This document shows, piece after piece, positions 33,356 to 44,187 of a stretch of 64,000 nucleotides of DNA (position 1 is the first letter of the stretch; the number at the start of each line of letters is the position of its first letter). The notes under the pieces are model-generated. The model was not told where the DNA came from. It saw only the letters and a program-made list of their open reading frames with translations, and did not search any database. Source of the DNA: Megalonaias nervosa (Eukaryota > Mollusca > Bivalvia > Unionida > Unionidae); the NCBI GenBank assembly GCA_016617855.1, contig JAECUM010004374.1, positions 1 to 64,000 of the forward strand, written 5' to 3'. Made by a program: the position numbers and the translations under genes.

Positions 33356-33877
33356 GTGATAAAGATCTTTGTACCGAACAAGATAAAAATTATTACGTAC
33401 TGTCGATTATGCAATCGCCGTGAGGTAATTGGCAGCGGCATTTACATCCACAAATTTATTGGAAAATTACCGAAACCAAAAGGAGGATGCACTTTGCCTG
33501 GCCACAAATATACCGGGCCGTACAATCCACTAAACAAACAGTTGGACGAAAACGATAATCCATTACCAGGACAAGAGCCTTATAATCAAGTTGATGCAAT
33601 TGCAATGCGTCATGGTATTTGTTATTGTGATAATGAGCAAGATAAGTCTGGTTGTGATAAGATAATGTTAAATGAACTTAAAGATATGAAACCTATAAAT
33701 ATGAGAGAACGATTTGATAGAAGGTTAGTTCAGGGAATGATAGGAACAAAATATAAGTTAGGTCTTGGAAAAGAATTGCATGATGATCTGGCAGCTGAAT
33801 TACACAAACCTAAAAAAAAGTTCCCGCGACGTAAAGTTGTCGCAAATGCCGTTGACGATATCTGGGCGATAGGTTAA
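33356..33877 (+). pseudogene. PLA2-like domain joined to truncated integrase start
   Basis: 173 codons. Residues about 38-100 carry the signature of parvovirus-type phospholipase A2: GCTLPGHKYTGPYNPL with the calcium-loop GP at 54-55, and the helix DAIAMRHGICY, where the catalytic His is present (86) but the usual following Asp is Gly (87). Such domains open endosomal membranes during entry. Residues 143-171 (DLAAELHKPKKKFPRRK, NAVDDIWA) match the beginning of the integrase of related elements, cut off right after the Trp-Ala. The frame then stops, and the polymerase sequence begins two bases later in another frame. A deletion probably removed the integrase core and the polymerase start. Confidence 0.75.
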
Positions 33878-33878
33878 T

Positions 33879-35999
33879 TGTCATATCTGCGAGAAACCTC
33901 TGCCTGAACAAAGTTCAGGCGATAAAGTACGCGATCACTGTCATCTAACCGGCCAATATCGCGGAGCAGCACATAATAATTGTAATTTGAAATTTCATGC
34001 GCCAGATTTTATTCCTGTCGTTTTACATAATTTTCGTGGTGATGATAGTCATATCATTGTCGAAGCATTTGGCGATGAGGAAATTAAATCTAAACATAAA
34101 TTAAATAATATAATAAATGTATTCCAAACAATTTTGAAAAGTATATGTCAATTACGCTTGGCAAATTACGTTTCATCGACAGTCTGCAATTTATGGTAGC
34201 ACCATTAGATGAGCTTGTAAAAGGTTGTAGCAGTTTCAATAATTTAAAAAGTTGCTTTGGTGAAGACTACGTCTCTGACAAAAAAAAAGGTCTCTTTCCG
34301 TATGAGTATCTCTATGACTGGAGCAGATTTGATGAAACTTCTCTTCCTAACAAAGATAAATTTTACTCGCAGCTAAAAATGAAAATATTACAGATGACGA
34401 TTACAAATATGCACATGAAATTTGGAATAAATTTGGTTGTAAGACACTTGTTGATTATCATGATTTATATTTGAAAACATGTATTATTACTAGCAGATGT
34501 TTTCGAGAGTTTTCGTAAAGTTAGTCATGAACATTATGGATTAGACCCGTGTTGGTATTATTCTGCGTCAGGATTGTCATGGGATGCTCTGCTAAAAACA
34601 AGTAGGATAGAATTGGATCTCTTAACTGATGTTGATATGTTTAATTTTATTGAAAAAGGAATTCGCGGTGGAATTAGCGCTATAGCAAAACAAATATGCG
34701 GTAGCTAATAATAAATACTTAAAACATTACGATAAAAATTTATTGTCAAATTATATTATTTATCAGGATACTTATAATTTGTATGGATATGCTATGTCAG
34801 AGCCAATGCCGTGTAGTGGATTTCATTGGATAACTCCAGATCAATTTCTTAAAGAAACTGAAACAGATTTACCAGAAAATGACAGTTATTTTGTTGAAGT
34901 TGATCTTGATTATCCTAGTTCGTTACATGATCAACATAACGACTATCCGTTTTGTGCAGAGTCAATGATGATCGATTATAGCTTATTATCGCCAGAACAA
35001 CAGGCAATGACAATAGCAAAAAATTCGATTATTAATAAGCTAGTTCCAGACTTGTTAAATAAAAGAAATTACTTGATACATTACAAAAATTTAAAACAAG
35101 CAGTAGATGCTGGACTAATTCTGAGATTAGTTCATCGCGTGTTAAAATTTAATCAATCACGGTGGATGGCAGATTATATTGATTTAAATACCAAGCGTCG
35201 TGCTATTGCTAAGACCGACTTTGAGAAAAACTTTTTCAAGTTAATGAACAATTCCGTGTTCGGTAAGACGATGGAAAATATCAGAAAGCGAGTCAATATT
35301 GAAATTGTAAAATATGTAAATCGCAGAAATAAATTAGTCAGCGATGACAGTTTTGTCAGTATGAAAAATTTAATGAAAATCTTGTTGCAATACAGCGATG
35401 AAAAACAAATTTGAAACTGAATAAACCAGTTTATGTTGGTGTAGCTGTACTTGATATATCAAAATGGCTAATGTACGACTTTCACTATAATTTTACTAAA
35501 AAGCAGTGGTCAGATTCGGAGTTGCTATTTACTGATACGAATTCACTTGTTTCTAACATAAAATGTGAGAATGTTTATCAAGTTATTTATAACAATAACA
35601 TTTATTTGATTTATCGGATTATCCAAAAAGTAGTGGATTTCATGATGATGTAAATAAAAAAGTGATCGGCAAGATGAAAGATGAATTTATGTTTGCGCCA
35701 GTTCGGGAATTTGTTGGACTAAGAAGTAAAATGTACGCCGTAATTTTAGATGACAATAAACTGACAAAAAAAACCCAAAAGGTATTCCTCGCGGTTATGT
35801 AAAAAAGTGTATGAAATTTAATGATTTTAAAGCAGCGCTAAACACCTGCACTAATTGTATTAAAACAAATGTTATCAGAACAAATCATCACAAACTTGAA
35901 ACAGATACAATTATAAAACGTGGACTAAGTAATTTTGATGATAAGAGATATTGTGCTGATGGCATAAACACATTAGCTATTGGACACTACGCAAATTAA
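33879..35999 (+). pseudogene. protein-primed family B DNA polymerase, broken
   Basis: Begins without a start codon at CHICEKPLPEQ, with the zinc-type cluster RDHCHLTGQYRGAAHNNCNL. Later landmarks: KGLFPYEYLYDWSRFDE, GLDPCWYYSASGLSWDALL, motif A QDTYNLYGYAM, motif B LMNNSVFGKTMENI, motif C FTDTNSLV and a C-terminal DDKRYCADGINTLAIGHY. Motif C normally ends Asp-Thr-Asp; here the second catalytic Asp is Asn. At least seven frame changes (near 34110, 34380, 34480, 34695, 35385, 35600, 35780) and a TAG/TAA stop interrupt it. The exonuclease N-terminus is missing. In life it would replicate the linear genome from a terminal protein. Confidence 0.88.
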
Positions 36000-36046
36000 T
36001 TTTGTCTAAACTTTATAAATAATGTTCGAAAATTTAACATTAGCCG

Positions 36047-36475
36047 ATGGAGTTAGTAGCAAAATTAAAAAATTTAATATTTAATGGCCAGCAATTATCA
36101 GTTGAATTTAATGATGAAATTTCAGGTATTTGTTTTAGTAAATTTGATAGAATAAAACTCTCGCTCATTAAATCAGATAATAGCAAATGTTTTGATTATC
36201 TTGAAAAGGTGAGAGATGAGCTTATGCTGAAATACGATAATCTTCATGATCCGATCAGTCTACAAAAATACACAAAAATAAATTTTTGCCTAAACCGGTC
36301 GAAGGTTTATGCAAAAGATGGTAAGTATATTCTCACTAGGATAGTGATGAAAGAGTTATTTGAATGTCATCGAAAAGTAAGCGGAAAAATTAAATTTTAT
36401 TTGTATAAACACGATAATGAATTATTCTTCATATCTACTGTCGAGAAATTAATAATAGGTGAGGAAGTTCTTTAA
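36047..36475 (+). CDS. hypothetical protein at the right end of the element
   Basis: 142 codons, open. Lysine-, leucine- and isoleucine-rich, with KCFDYLEKVRDELMLKYDNL in the middle and SGKIKFYLYKHDNELFFIS near the end. An ATG 26 bases upstream (36021, ATGTTCGAAAATTTAACATT) in another frame could be the original start, separated by a frameshift. It follows the polymerase by 47 bp in the same direction. No domain recognised. Confidence 0.55.
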   Translation: MELVAKLKNLIFNGQQLSVEFNDEISGICFSKFDRIKLSLIKSDNSKCFDYLEKVRDELMLKYDNLHDPISLQKYTKINFCLNRSKVYAKDGKYILTRIVMKELFECHRKVSGKIKFYLYKHDNELFFISTVEKLIIGEEVL

Positions 36476-36600
36476 AGGGAGATAATTCTGTCTGTCTTCC
36501 TTGTATTGTAAGGGAGGTAACTCTGTCTGTCTTCCTTGTGTTTTGAAGGGAGATAACTCTGTCTTTCTTGTATTTTGAAGGGAGATAACTCTGATAGGTT
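36470..36600. repeat. AAGGGAGATAACTCTG tandem repeat
   Basis: Four imperfect copies of a 31-37-bp unit, AAGGGAGATAACTCTGTCTG followed by TCTTCCTTGTATT. Related words are common in mollusc genomes, which supports the host assignment. It begins at the stop of the preceding gene. Confidence 0.85.
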
Positions 36601-36769
36601 GTCTCCTTGCATTTCCTAATATTTTTATTTACTGATAATGTTTTTTTGGTCGTTTTTAAAAGAAACATTATCTTTGTTCTTATGATTTTGTCAAGTTTCC
36701 TGCTTCTTTCAGATTTTGTCAGAGATAATGTTCGAAAATTTTACATTATAATAACTTCTGAAACGTATA

Positions 36770-37015
36770 TTTGTAAGTAGAGTCCCTAGCGCAAGTGTTA
36801 AAGTTTTGAATTCTCGTACTCGAGGTCTTGAGTTTGAACCCCGTGACCGACACATTGTCGATGGTAGCGTTAGGATGCCAATTTTTCTAATAATAGTAGG
36901 GGACTCCAGCCCTAAGGGATTTAATGTACACTTCCTCACCACGTCAAACACGTGGCGGGTGTGTTTTTCACTCGCCCCGTGGTTTGATAATTAGGCGAGT
37001 GTACATGAAATTGAA
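36770..37015 (+). mobile_element. tRNA-derived SINE-like insertion inside the viral element
   Basis: TAGCGCAAGTG (A-box-like, 36787-36797) and GAGTTTGAACCCCG (B-box-like, about 36830-36843) are separated by a tRNA-like distance, with an anticodon-arm-like TTCTCGTACTCGAG between. About 170 bp of unrelated body follows. Boundaries and target-site duplication are not clear. It is a different family from the SINE at 458-699. Confidence 0.5.
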
Positions 37016-37331
37016 AAACCTAGCCAACTCTCTGAATTTCTAAAATTTCGTTTCGAACATTTAGGAATTTGCCGGGAGTGTGTCTATGAAAATTAGAGCC
37101 CCTCAAAAATAAATAGTAGGGTGATATGAGCTCTTTAACCTTGTGCCCTCACTGAAGGGTGTCCCCACACAAGGACATTCAGAAAGAATGTCGACAGAAG
37201 AAAAATTCTCATGAGGTGCCTGTGAGCCATAAGAAAGACCTTAACAAAAAAAGAGTGCCCCATAACCGCCATTAGAAAGGCATCAATGGAAGGACTCTAA
37301 GGATTTACTGGCAATGAAGAGACCCCATGGA

Positions 37332-37575
37332 ATGGTGACCGATCATCATCGCTACTGTTTAGTTTTTGATTATTTTTTAAATTCAACATGGTAATAGTAA
37401 ATGAGCTGTTTCTATCTAAAAGACCCCCTTACTCCGACAAAACATATTTTGTCAGAAATATGCTGGAAAGCCTTATCATGTGAAAGTCATTATTTTGAGC
37501 TGATAAAATGTCAACATAGAAGCGTTTTCGAGTGGGAAGGGGGTCTCTGAGATAGAAAACTCATTTACTATTACT
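37332..37575. repeat. right terminal inverted repeat
   Basis: Reverse complement of the left repeat at 24123-24381. It has the same internal inverted repeat (about 37391-37430 against 37536-37575) and ends CTCATTTACTATTACT. Confidence 0.93.
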
Positions 37576-37716
37576 ACTAAAGGCATAAATTAATTCAGAA
37601 CGATTAAAATACAATCCTTTAATCCATAATAAAGATGATTTAATTGAATTCTCTCATTCTCTGTTAAAATAAGCAACGTAAATCAGAAGCAATGGATCCA
37701 CATGCGAGCCTAAAAT

Positions 37717-37798
<82 letters not shown>

Positions 37799-37873
37799 TG
37801 TCTCATTTTAAACCTCTGCAAATAGAACACTCTTTCCACACGCATATGTCCACATCATTACTTGCTATTACTG

Positions 37874-37917
<44 letters not shown>

Positions 37918-38107
37918 ATACAGGCCCCAGGTCTCTCAACCTGGTAACCTCGTGTTCGAAAAATCCTAGATCCCAGCTTGCAGTTCTGGAGTAAAAATCA
38001 ATTAGTTCGTGTATACATTGTGAATACGAGTTTCCTGTGTATGAAATTTCTGACATGTATTCAATGATTTCTATGTTACCATGGAAACAATGTGTAGCAT
38101 ATGTAGT
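37576..38107. repeat. right flank with compound microsatellites
   Basis: (TC)n followed directly by (AC)n at about 37719-37794, and (AC)n at 37878-37917. No gene. Confidence 0.9.
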
Positions 38108-40480
38108 ATACAAGTTTAGAGTATTTGACCATAGGCTACTAGCTAATGTTGTATACAGATTGAGAGTATTTGACCATAGGCTGCTGGCAAATGTTGTATA
38201 CAAATTGAGAATATTTGACCATAGGCTACTGGCAAACCTTGTTTAGAAAATGAGAGTATTTGACCATCGGCTACTAAGTAAATGTATACAAATTGAGAGC
38301 ATTTGACCATAGGCTACTGGCCAATGTTGTATACAAATTGAGAGTATTTGACCATAGGCTGCTTGCAAATCTTGTTTACAAATTGAGAGTATTTGTTGTT
38401 GTTGTTGTTGTTGTTGTGGGGCTTAACGCCATTTTTCAGCACACGATAGGCTATACATGGCGGCCAGTATTAATGGTGGAGGAAGAAACCGGGAAATCCC
38501 CGGAAAGAACCACCGACCCACGAGAAGCTACTGGCAAGCTTTCTCACATATCCATATTCGCCGAATCCTAGACTCGAACCCACGCAGACAGAGGTGTGAG
38601 AGTATTTGACCATAGGCTACTAAGAAAATGTATACAAATTGAGAGTATTTGACCGTAGGCTACTGGCAAATGTTGTATACCAATTGAGAGTATTTGACCA
38701 TAGGCTGCTTGCAAATGTTGTATACAAATTGAGAGTATTTGACCATAGGCTGCTGGCAAATGTTGTATACAAAATTGAGAATATTTGACCATAGGCTGCT
38801 GGCAAATGTTGTATACAAATTGAGAGTATTCGACCATAGGCTGCTGGCAAATGTTGTATACAAAATTGAGAATATTTGACCATAGGCTGCTGGCAAATGT
38901 TGTATACAAATTGAGAGTATTTGACCATAGGCTGCTGGCAAATGTTGTATACAAATTGAGAGTATTTGACCATAGGCTGCTTGTAAATGTATACAAATTG
39001 AGAGTATTTGACCATAGGCTGCTTGCAAATATTGTATACAAATTGAGAGTATTTGACCATAAGCTGCTGGCAAATGTTGTATACAAATTGAGAGTATCTG
39101 ACCATAGGCTACTAGCAAATGTTACAAATTGAGAGTATTTGACCATAGGCTACTGGCAAATGTTGTATACAAATTGAGAGTATTTGACCATAGGCTACTG
39201 GCAAATGTTGTGTACAAATTGAGAGCATTTGACCATAGGCTACTGGCAAATGTTGTATACAAATTGAGAGTATTTGACCATAGGCTACTAGCAAATGTTA
39301 CATATTGAGAGTATTTGACCATAAGCTACTAGCAAATGTTGTATACAAATTGAGAGTATTTGAACATAGGCTGCTTGCAAATGTTGTATACAAAATTGAG
39401 AGTATTTGACCATAGGCTGCTTGCAAATATTGTATACAAATTGAGAGTATTTGACCATAGGCTGCTGGCAAATGTTGTATACAAATTGAGAGTATTTGAC
39501 CAGAGGCTGCTTGTAAATGTTGTATACAAAATTTAGAGTATCTGACCATAGGTTATGTGGGAAATATTTTGTATGCAAATTGAGAGTATTTGACCATAAG
39601 CTGCTGGCAAATCTTGTATACAAATTGAGAGTATTTGACCATAGGCTGCTGGCAAATGTTGTGTACAAATTGAGAGTATTTGACCATAGGCTACTGGCAA
39701 ATGTTGTATACAAATTGAGAGTATTTGACCATAGGCTACTAGCAAATGTTGTATACAAATTGAGAGTATTTGACCATAGGCTGCTGGCAAATGTTGTATA
39801 CAAATTGAGAATATTTGACCATAGGCTATTAGCAAATGTATACAAATTGAGAGTATTTGACCATAAGCTACTGGCAAGTGTTTTGTACAAATTGAGAGTA
39901 TTTGACCATAGGCTACTAGCAAATGTTTATAGATACATTGAGAGTATTTGACCATAGACTACTGGCAAATGTTATACATACATTGAGAGTATTCGACCAT
40001 AGACTACTGGCAAATGTTATACATACATTGAGAGTATTTGACCATAGGCTACTAGCAAATGTTGTATACAAAGTGAGAGTATTTGACCATAGGCTGCTGG
40101 CAAATGTTGTATACAAATTGAGAATATTTGACCATAGGCTATTAGCAAATGCTGTATACAAATTGAGAGTATTTGACCATAAGCTACTGGCAAATGTTGT
40201 ATACAAACTGAGAGTATTTGACAATAGGCTACTAGCAAATGTTTATACATACATTGAGAGTATTTGACCATAGACTACTGGCAAATCTTATACATACATT
40301 GAGAGTATTTGACCATAGACTACTGGCAAATGTTATACATACATTGAGAGTATTCGACCATAGACTACTGGCAAATGTTATACATACATTGAGAGTATTT
40401 GACCATAGGCTACTGGCAAATGTTATATATACATGTTATCCATACATTGAGAGTATTTGACCATAGGCTACTAGTATACA
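38108..40480. repeat. 45-bp minisatellite, about 48 copies
   Basis: Unit ATTGAGAGTATTTGACCATA followed by GGCTGCTGGCAAATGTTGTATACAA, with variants. From about 39940 to 40460 a sub-family ending 'gttatacatacatt' dominates. Long frames in all phases arise because 45 is divisible by three; the translation has no other support. The array is interrupted by a SINE at 38396-38596. Confidence 0.93.
38396..38596 (-). mobile_element. 5'-truncated SINE inside the minisatellite
   Basis: Same family as 458-699, lacking the tRNA-like head. It is flanked by the 12-bp duplication TGAGAGTATTTG (38384-38395 and 38597-38608), which is itself part of the 45-bp unit, so insertion happened within an existing repeat copy. 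Confidence 0.88.
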
Positions 40481-40680
40481 TAGTATATAAACTGAGTGCT
40501 CTACCATCGCTTACTTTCAGTGGAAGTTATTTCTCAGTGCACAAACTTCTCGTTTCGATCTTTTGCAGTGTTTGACTTTTGCACTACTGTTTTGTTATTA
40601 TTCCCAACTCAGTCCTCCACAGTTTTAAGAAGTTATGCCATTTTCATGACTACATGTACTCGCAAAAGGCTCGCGAATGT

Positions 40681-40928
40681 TGTTGTTGTTGTTGTGGGGC
40701 TTAACGCCATTTTTCAGCACACGATAGGCTATACAAGGCGGCCAGTATTAATGGTGGAGGAAGAAACCGGGAAATCCCCGGAAGGAACCACCGACCCACG
40801 AGAAGCTACTGGCAAGCTTTCGCACATATCCACATTCGCCGAATTCTAGACTCGAACCCACGCAGAGGTGAGATGGCAGTGATCCGTAACGGAGAGCGCT
40901 TTAGACCACTCGGCCACTCGGGGCCTCT
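40681..40928 (-). mobile_element. full-length tRNA-derived SINE
   Basis: Complete copy with tRNA-like head (GGCCGAGTGGTCTAAAGCGC on the minus strand) and (AAC)n tail. It has a perfect 12-bp target-site duplication GCTCGCGAATGT at 40669-40680 and 40929-40940. It is closely similar to the copy at 38396, suggesting recent activity. Confidence 0.92.
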
Positions 40929-41128
40929 GCTCGCGAATGTAAGGAAAATTAACCCTCCGCAAAAATAACCTGCTATGTATAGTATGACTGGTATGATTTA
41001 TTATAAAATAGAAAACAAATTACTCCAAAATGGAACTTGCAAGGTCAAAGCCCTTTGTCACATTTCACCAGGGTGGGAGTTGCTCACTGGAATACCAAAA
41101 GGCTTCCGCCTGAATGTGAGGGATTGGG

Positions 41129-41659
41129 CACAGGGGCTCGTATCGTGCTTACAATTTACCTGTCACACATGTACTGTATAATAACTACAAGGGAGGACAC
41201 TTCTTTCATTTTTCGCGCGACCTATTTAATAATAAACGCCGATATTTCAACCTACATTTCGCGTTAGCGTAATAAATTTGGTACCGCTGTTTAGCTCAGA
41301 CATTCGACTTTGTATGCGTATCCGAAGTTTGGCTTACTATCATACCTTTAAGAAATGCCAGACCATTTTTCCAAGCTATTGCTCGACATGGCCATGATCG
41401 CGCCCGCTTAATATGCAAGAACAACGCGCTGAATGAAATACTCCGTTTCTCACTGGCAAATGAAAATAAGTTATAAACAAATGCAGGACGTCATTTTCTT
41501 TCAACCAATGAGAGGACAGTATTCCATTCAGTAGGATTTCACTTGCATATTAAGCGGGCGCGATCATGGCCATATCGATCAGTAGCGTGTCCTCCCTTGT
41601 AGTTATTATATAGTACATGTATGACAGGTAAATTGTAAGCAATGATACGTGCCCCTGTG
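41129..41659. mobile_element. palindromic MITE
   Basis: Outer inverted repeats of about 75 bp (41129-41204 and 41585-41659; ends CACAGGGG and CCCCTGTG) enclose a second, inner perfect inverted repeat of about 32 bp containing ATCGCGCCCGCTTAATATGC (about 41388-41420 against 41550-41582). The candidate 8-bp flanks GGATTGGG and TGTTGGGG agree at only five positions, so the duplication is unproven. No coding sequence. Confidence 0.8.
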
Positions 41660-43054
41660 TGTTGGGGTGGTGTCCTCAAAGGCGCCCTCAAGACCTAAAA
41701 TTTTCAGCGATTTCCCGGGAAGTGTCTTGGCGATCAGTTCAACTCTATTTCTTCAAGTAATGGTCTCCTGTCTTAGTATCAAACGTACTGTAAACCTTCA
41801 TTCACTACTAGCTTAATGGTAACATGGTTTTAACCTGAGTTTCTAATTATGCACAAGCTGATCGCAGATTAGAGACGAACTGATAGAAAACCTTACATTG
41901 GTTTACACTTCGACTCCGAGGGTATTGATTGGCGGTGAGCTTCACAGAGCGACGCTAAACTGCTCTCGTGTTTGTATATTAAACGTAATGCCTGCCCAAG
42001 TTTTCTTTTCCAAACCAGTCCATTTGTTCCGATTCAGGTTAAATAACTTGCTAAATAACTCAAATATAATATACAAAAGTAAGCCAAGACAAACCAAACC
42101 TTAATGATAACATTTGGCCGCGATACTGTCTTGCTTTAGATGTCGGTGTAATAATATATGAAGCTCTAGCATGCTGTGTTTGCAGTGAATTGTTGGCTTT
42201 AGGTGAATTTAGGCGGATTAGAGGTACAGATAAACAGATGTATACGGTATCTATTGATCAGGCCACCTATGTATGATCTGTACTACCTGCTAGGTCGGCT
42301 TCAGACTGATGTTACCAGAATCCAGCTTATCGTGGATTTAAAACAAGGAAGATGGCGACACGAAATATGAGGTCGAAGTTCTAACCATTCAGTTTGATAT
42401 ATTCACGAATGGATTTTCCAGGTAAATGTTTACTCTTTCCATAGAATGAACTTGTTCTAAAATTGTATTCAGTAACTCGAGTTCGTAATTCGATATCCTT
42501 TTGTGTTTGACACTCCATATATTCAGATCTGTTCGATATTACTGGCCAGATGTATGTATGTAATGAAAAAAAGAGCCTTAACTTAGTCTTGCAGAGATCT
42601 TCTCTTTTTGAAGTTACCAATATTTCAATGCAAAAAAGGTGGAATATTGAAAATCTCTGGTGCCTTAATTTTTGAATGTACCAGGTTTCGATTGATGCTT
42701 CGTTTGAACTCGTCTAGATTTATTCTTTGATCAAAGTGCCTTTGTTTTAACTTTTAATGTATATTCATTTATCAGACATCTATTTAAATTTGTACAGCAC
42801 GCCATCGTGACAATGTATAATAAGTTAGGGACAAAGGATGAATTAAGCCAGACAAAATTAGACATAGATTGATATATCTTCCCCTCAGCTAATGACAACA
42901 TAATTCCACATTTTTTTGACAGTGAGATAACAAAAGGTACCCAGGAACCGACCATTTAAATTTTCTGAGGGCGGGGTGAGTGATGGGGGCTGCGATTTTC
43001 ATTGGAGCCAGGATATTTTATTTTCCTTTCGCTGAAGATAATTGTATTTCAACA

Positions 43055-43059
<5 letters not shown>
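41660..43059. other. non-coding sequence
   Basis: No gene or element recognised over 1.4 kb. Confidence 0.4.
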
Positions 43060-43105
<46 letters not shown>

Positions 43106-43158
43106 ACTGCTCGCCATATATATATATATATATATATATACTGCTGCTCTATATATGG

Positions 43159-43194
<36 letters not shown>

Positions 43195-43294
43195 AAGGTT
43201 CTTTATTCCATAAATTAGAACATGAATATATTTTTAAGCTATTCGATGACCGGAATTTTTTCACCCACCCACCACCCACAGAAACACACACACA

Positions 43295-43342
<48 letters not shown>
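43060..43342. repeat. cluster of (TA)n, (TTAG)n and (AC)n microsatellites
   Basis: TA runs at about 43060-43140, TTAG repeats at 43159-43193 and an AC run at 43276-43342. Confidence 0.96.
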
Positions 43343-43344
<2 letters not shown>

Positions 43345-44187
43345 TAAATGATCGGGTCCTTAGGACTGTAAAAATATCCAGAGAGAATGAGCAAAGAAGA
43401 GGAAACCAGGCCTTCATTTTTACAGTATAAATTATTATAATGGAATGTCTTAAAACGCACAAATTCTCAGTTTTGTCTCTTTCATAGACTTGTTGTCTAT
43501 CTTTTACGTCAGTAACTTCTATTCCTCGTCCAAATTAGACATGTGAGTTTTTAGACTTACCTTTGTATACAGCAAATGATTAGGGGGTCTATCAAAGCCA
43601 TTAATGTTATACATGTACGCGCTAGTTGGGGTAACAATATTAAATTACTTCAGCAGTTTATCGTCGACTCAGTTATTACAGTATGTTGAGATATCAAAGA
43701 CCTGAACAATAGGTGTGGATATTAGGATTGCATATCCATATAGGTGATTTTGAACCCATTATAAGTTATATATTGTATCATTCGACGCGTCCTAGTATAT
43801 TGTTGAAGTTGAGTTGCGCAATTCCTGACCTGAACAATAGGTTTGGATAATGGGAATTGCAAACTGAATGTAGGTGCTTGTTTGTGAAGCTATAAAAATT
43901 ACATACTTGTATTATTCTGCTCGCCCTGGTATATTGTTGAAGTTTAACTGTGTATTTCAATGGTATTAACCTGAGGAAAAAAAAAACCGAGAGGGGGCAT
44001 ACAGATTGTTCCAACAATACATGATCGACAGCTTTAAGAAAAGTCCGAACCAATTTAATGCCTTTCGCATGTTCCAGTATTTCTTTGTGAAATTATTTAT
44101 AGTCCAACCTCACGTGGTCCCTACAATGTAATAGACGTCAATAATGGTAGAGTTCTGTTAGAAGAAGGGACTTCATTAATACTTTAA
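43343..44187. other. non-coding sequence with a two-copy 128-bp repeat
   Basis: Two diverged copies starting GACCTGAACAATAGGT lie at about 43699-43827 and 43829-43960. No gene. Confidence 0.5.

Larger units (their letters stand above)
24123..37575. mobile_element. endogenous Polinton/adintovirus-like element
   Basis: A 13.5-kb unit bounded by inverted repeats carries the gene set of the Polinton/Maverick-adintovirus class: packaging ATPase, penton-like and major-capsid-like proteins, an adenain-like protease, a PLA2-like domain, an integrase start and a protein-primed family B polymerase, plus a fibre-like gene. Genes are tightly packed, overlapping or separated by 15-40 bp, in two blocks that diverge near 27.45 kb. 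Many genes are broken and the integrase body is absent, so the copy is not autonomous. No matching target-site duplication is visible immediately outside the repeats: left GGGAGC, right ACTAAA. The class call rests on several independent genes. Assignment to a named family would need a phylogeny. Confidence 0.93.

Noticed and set aside
24117..37581. 6-bp target-site duplication of the viral element
   Set aside because: Bases immediately outside the inverted repeats differ (GGGAGC and ACTAAA), and shifting the boundary by a few bases does not produce a match.
38568..40267. Multiple 100-200-codon frames in the 45-bp minisatellite
   Set aside because: They occur in several phases on both strands and translate only the repeat.
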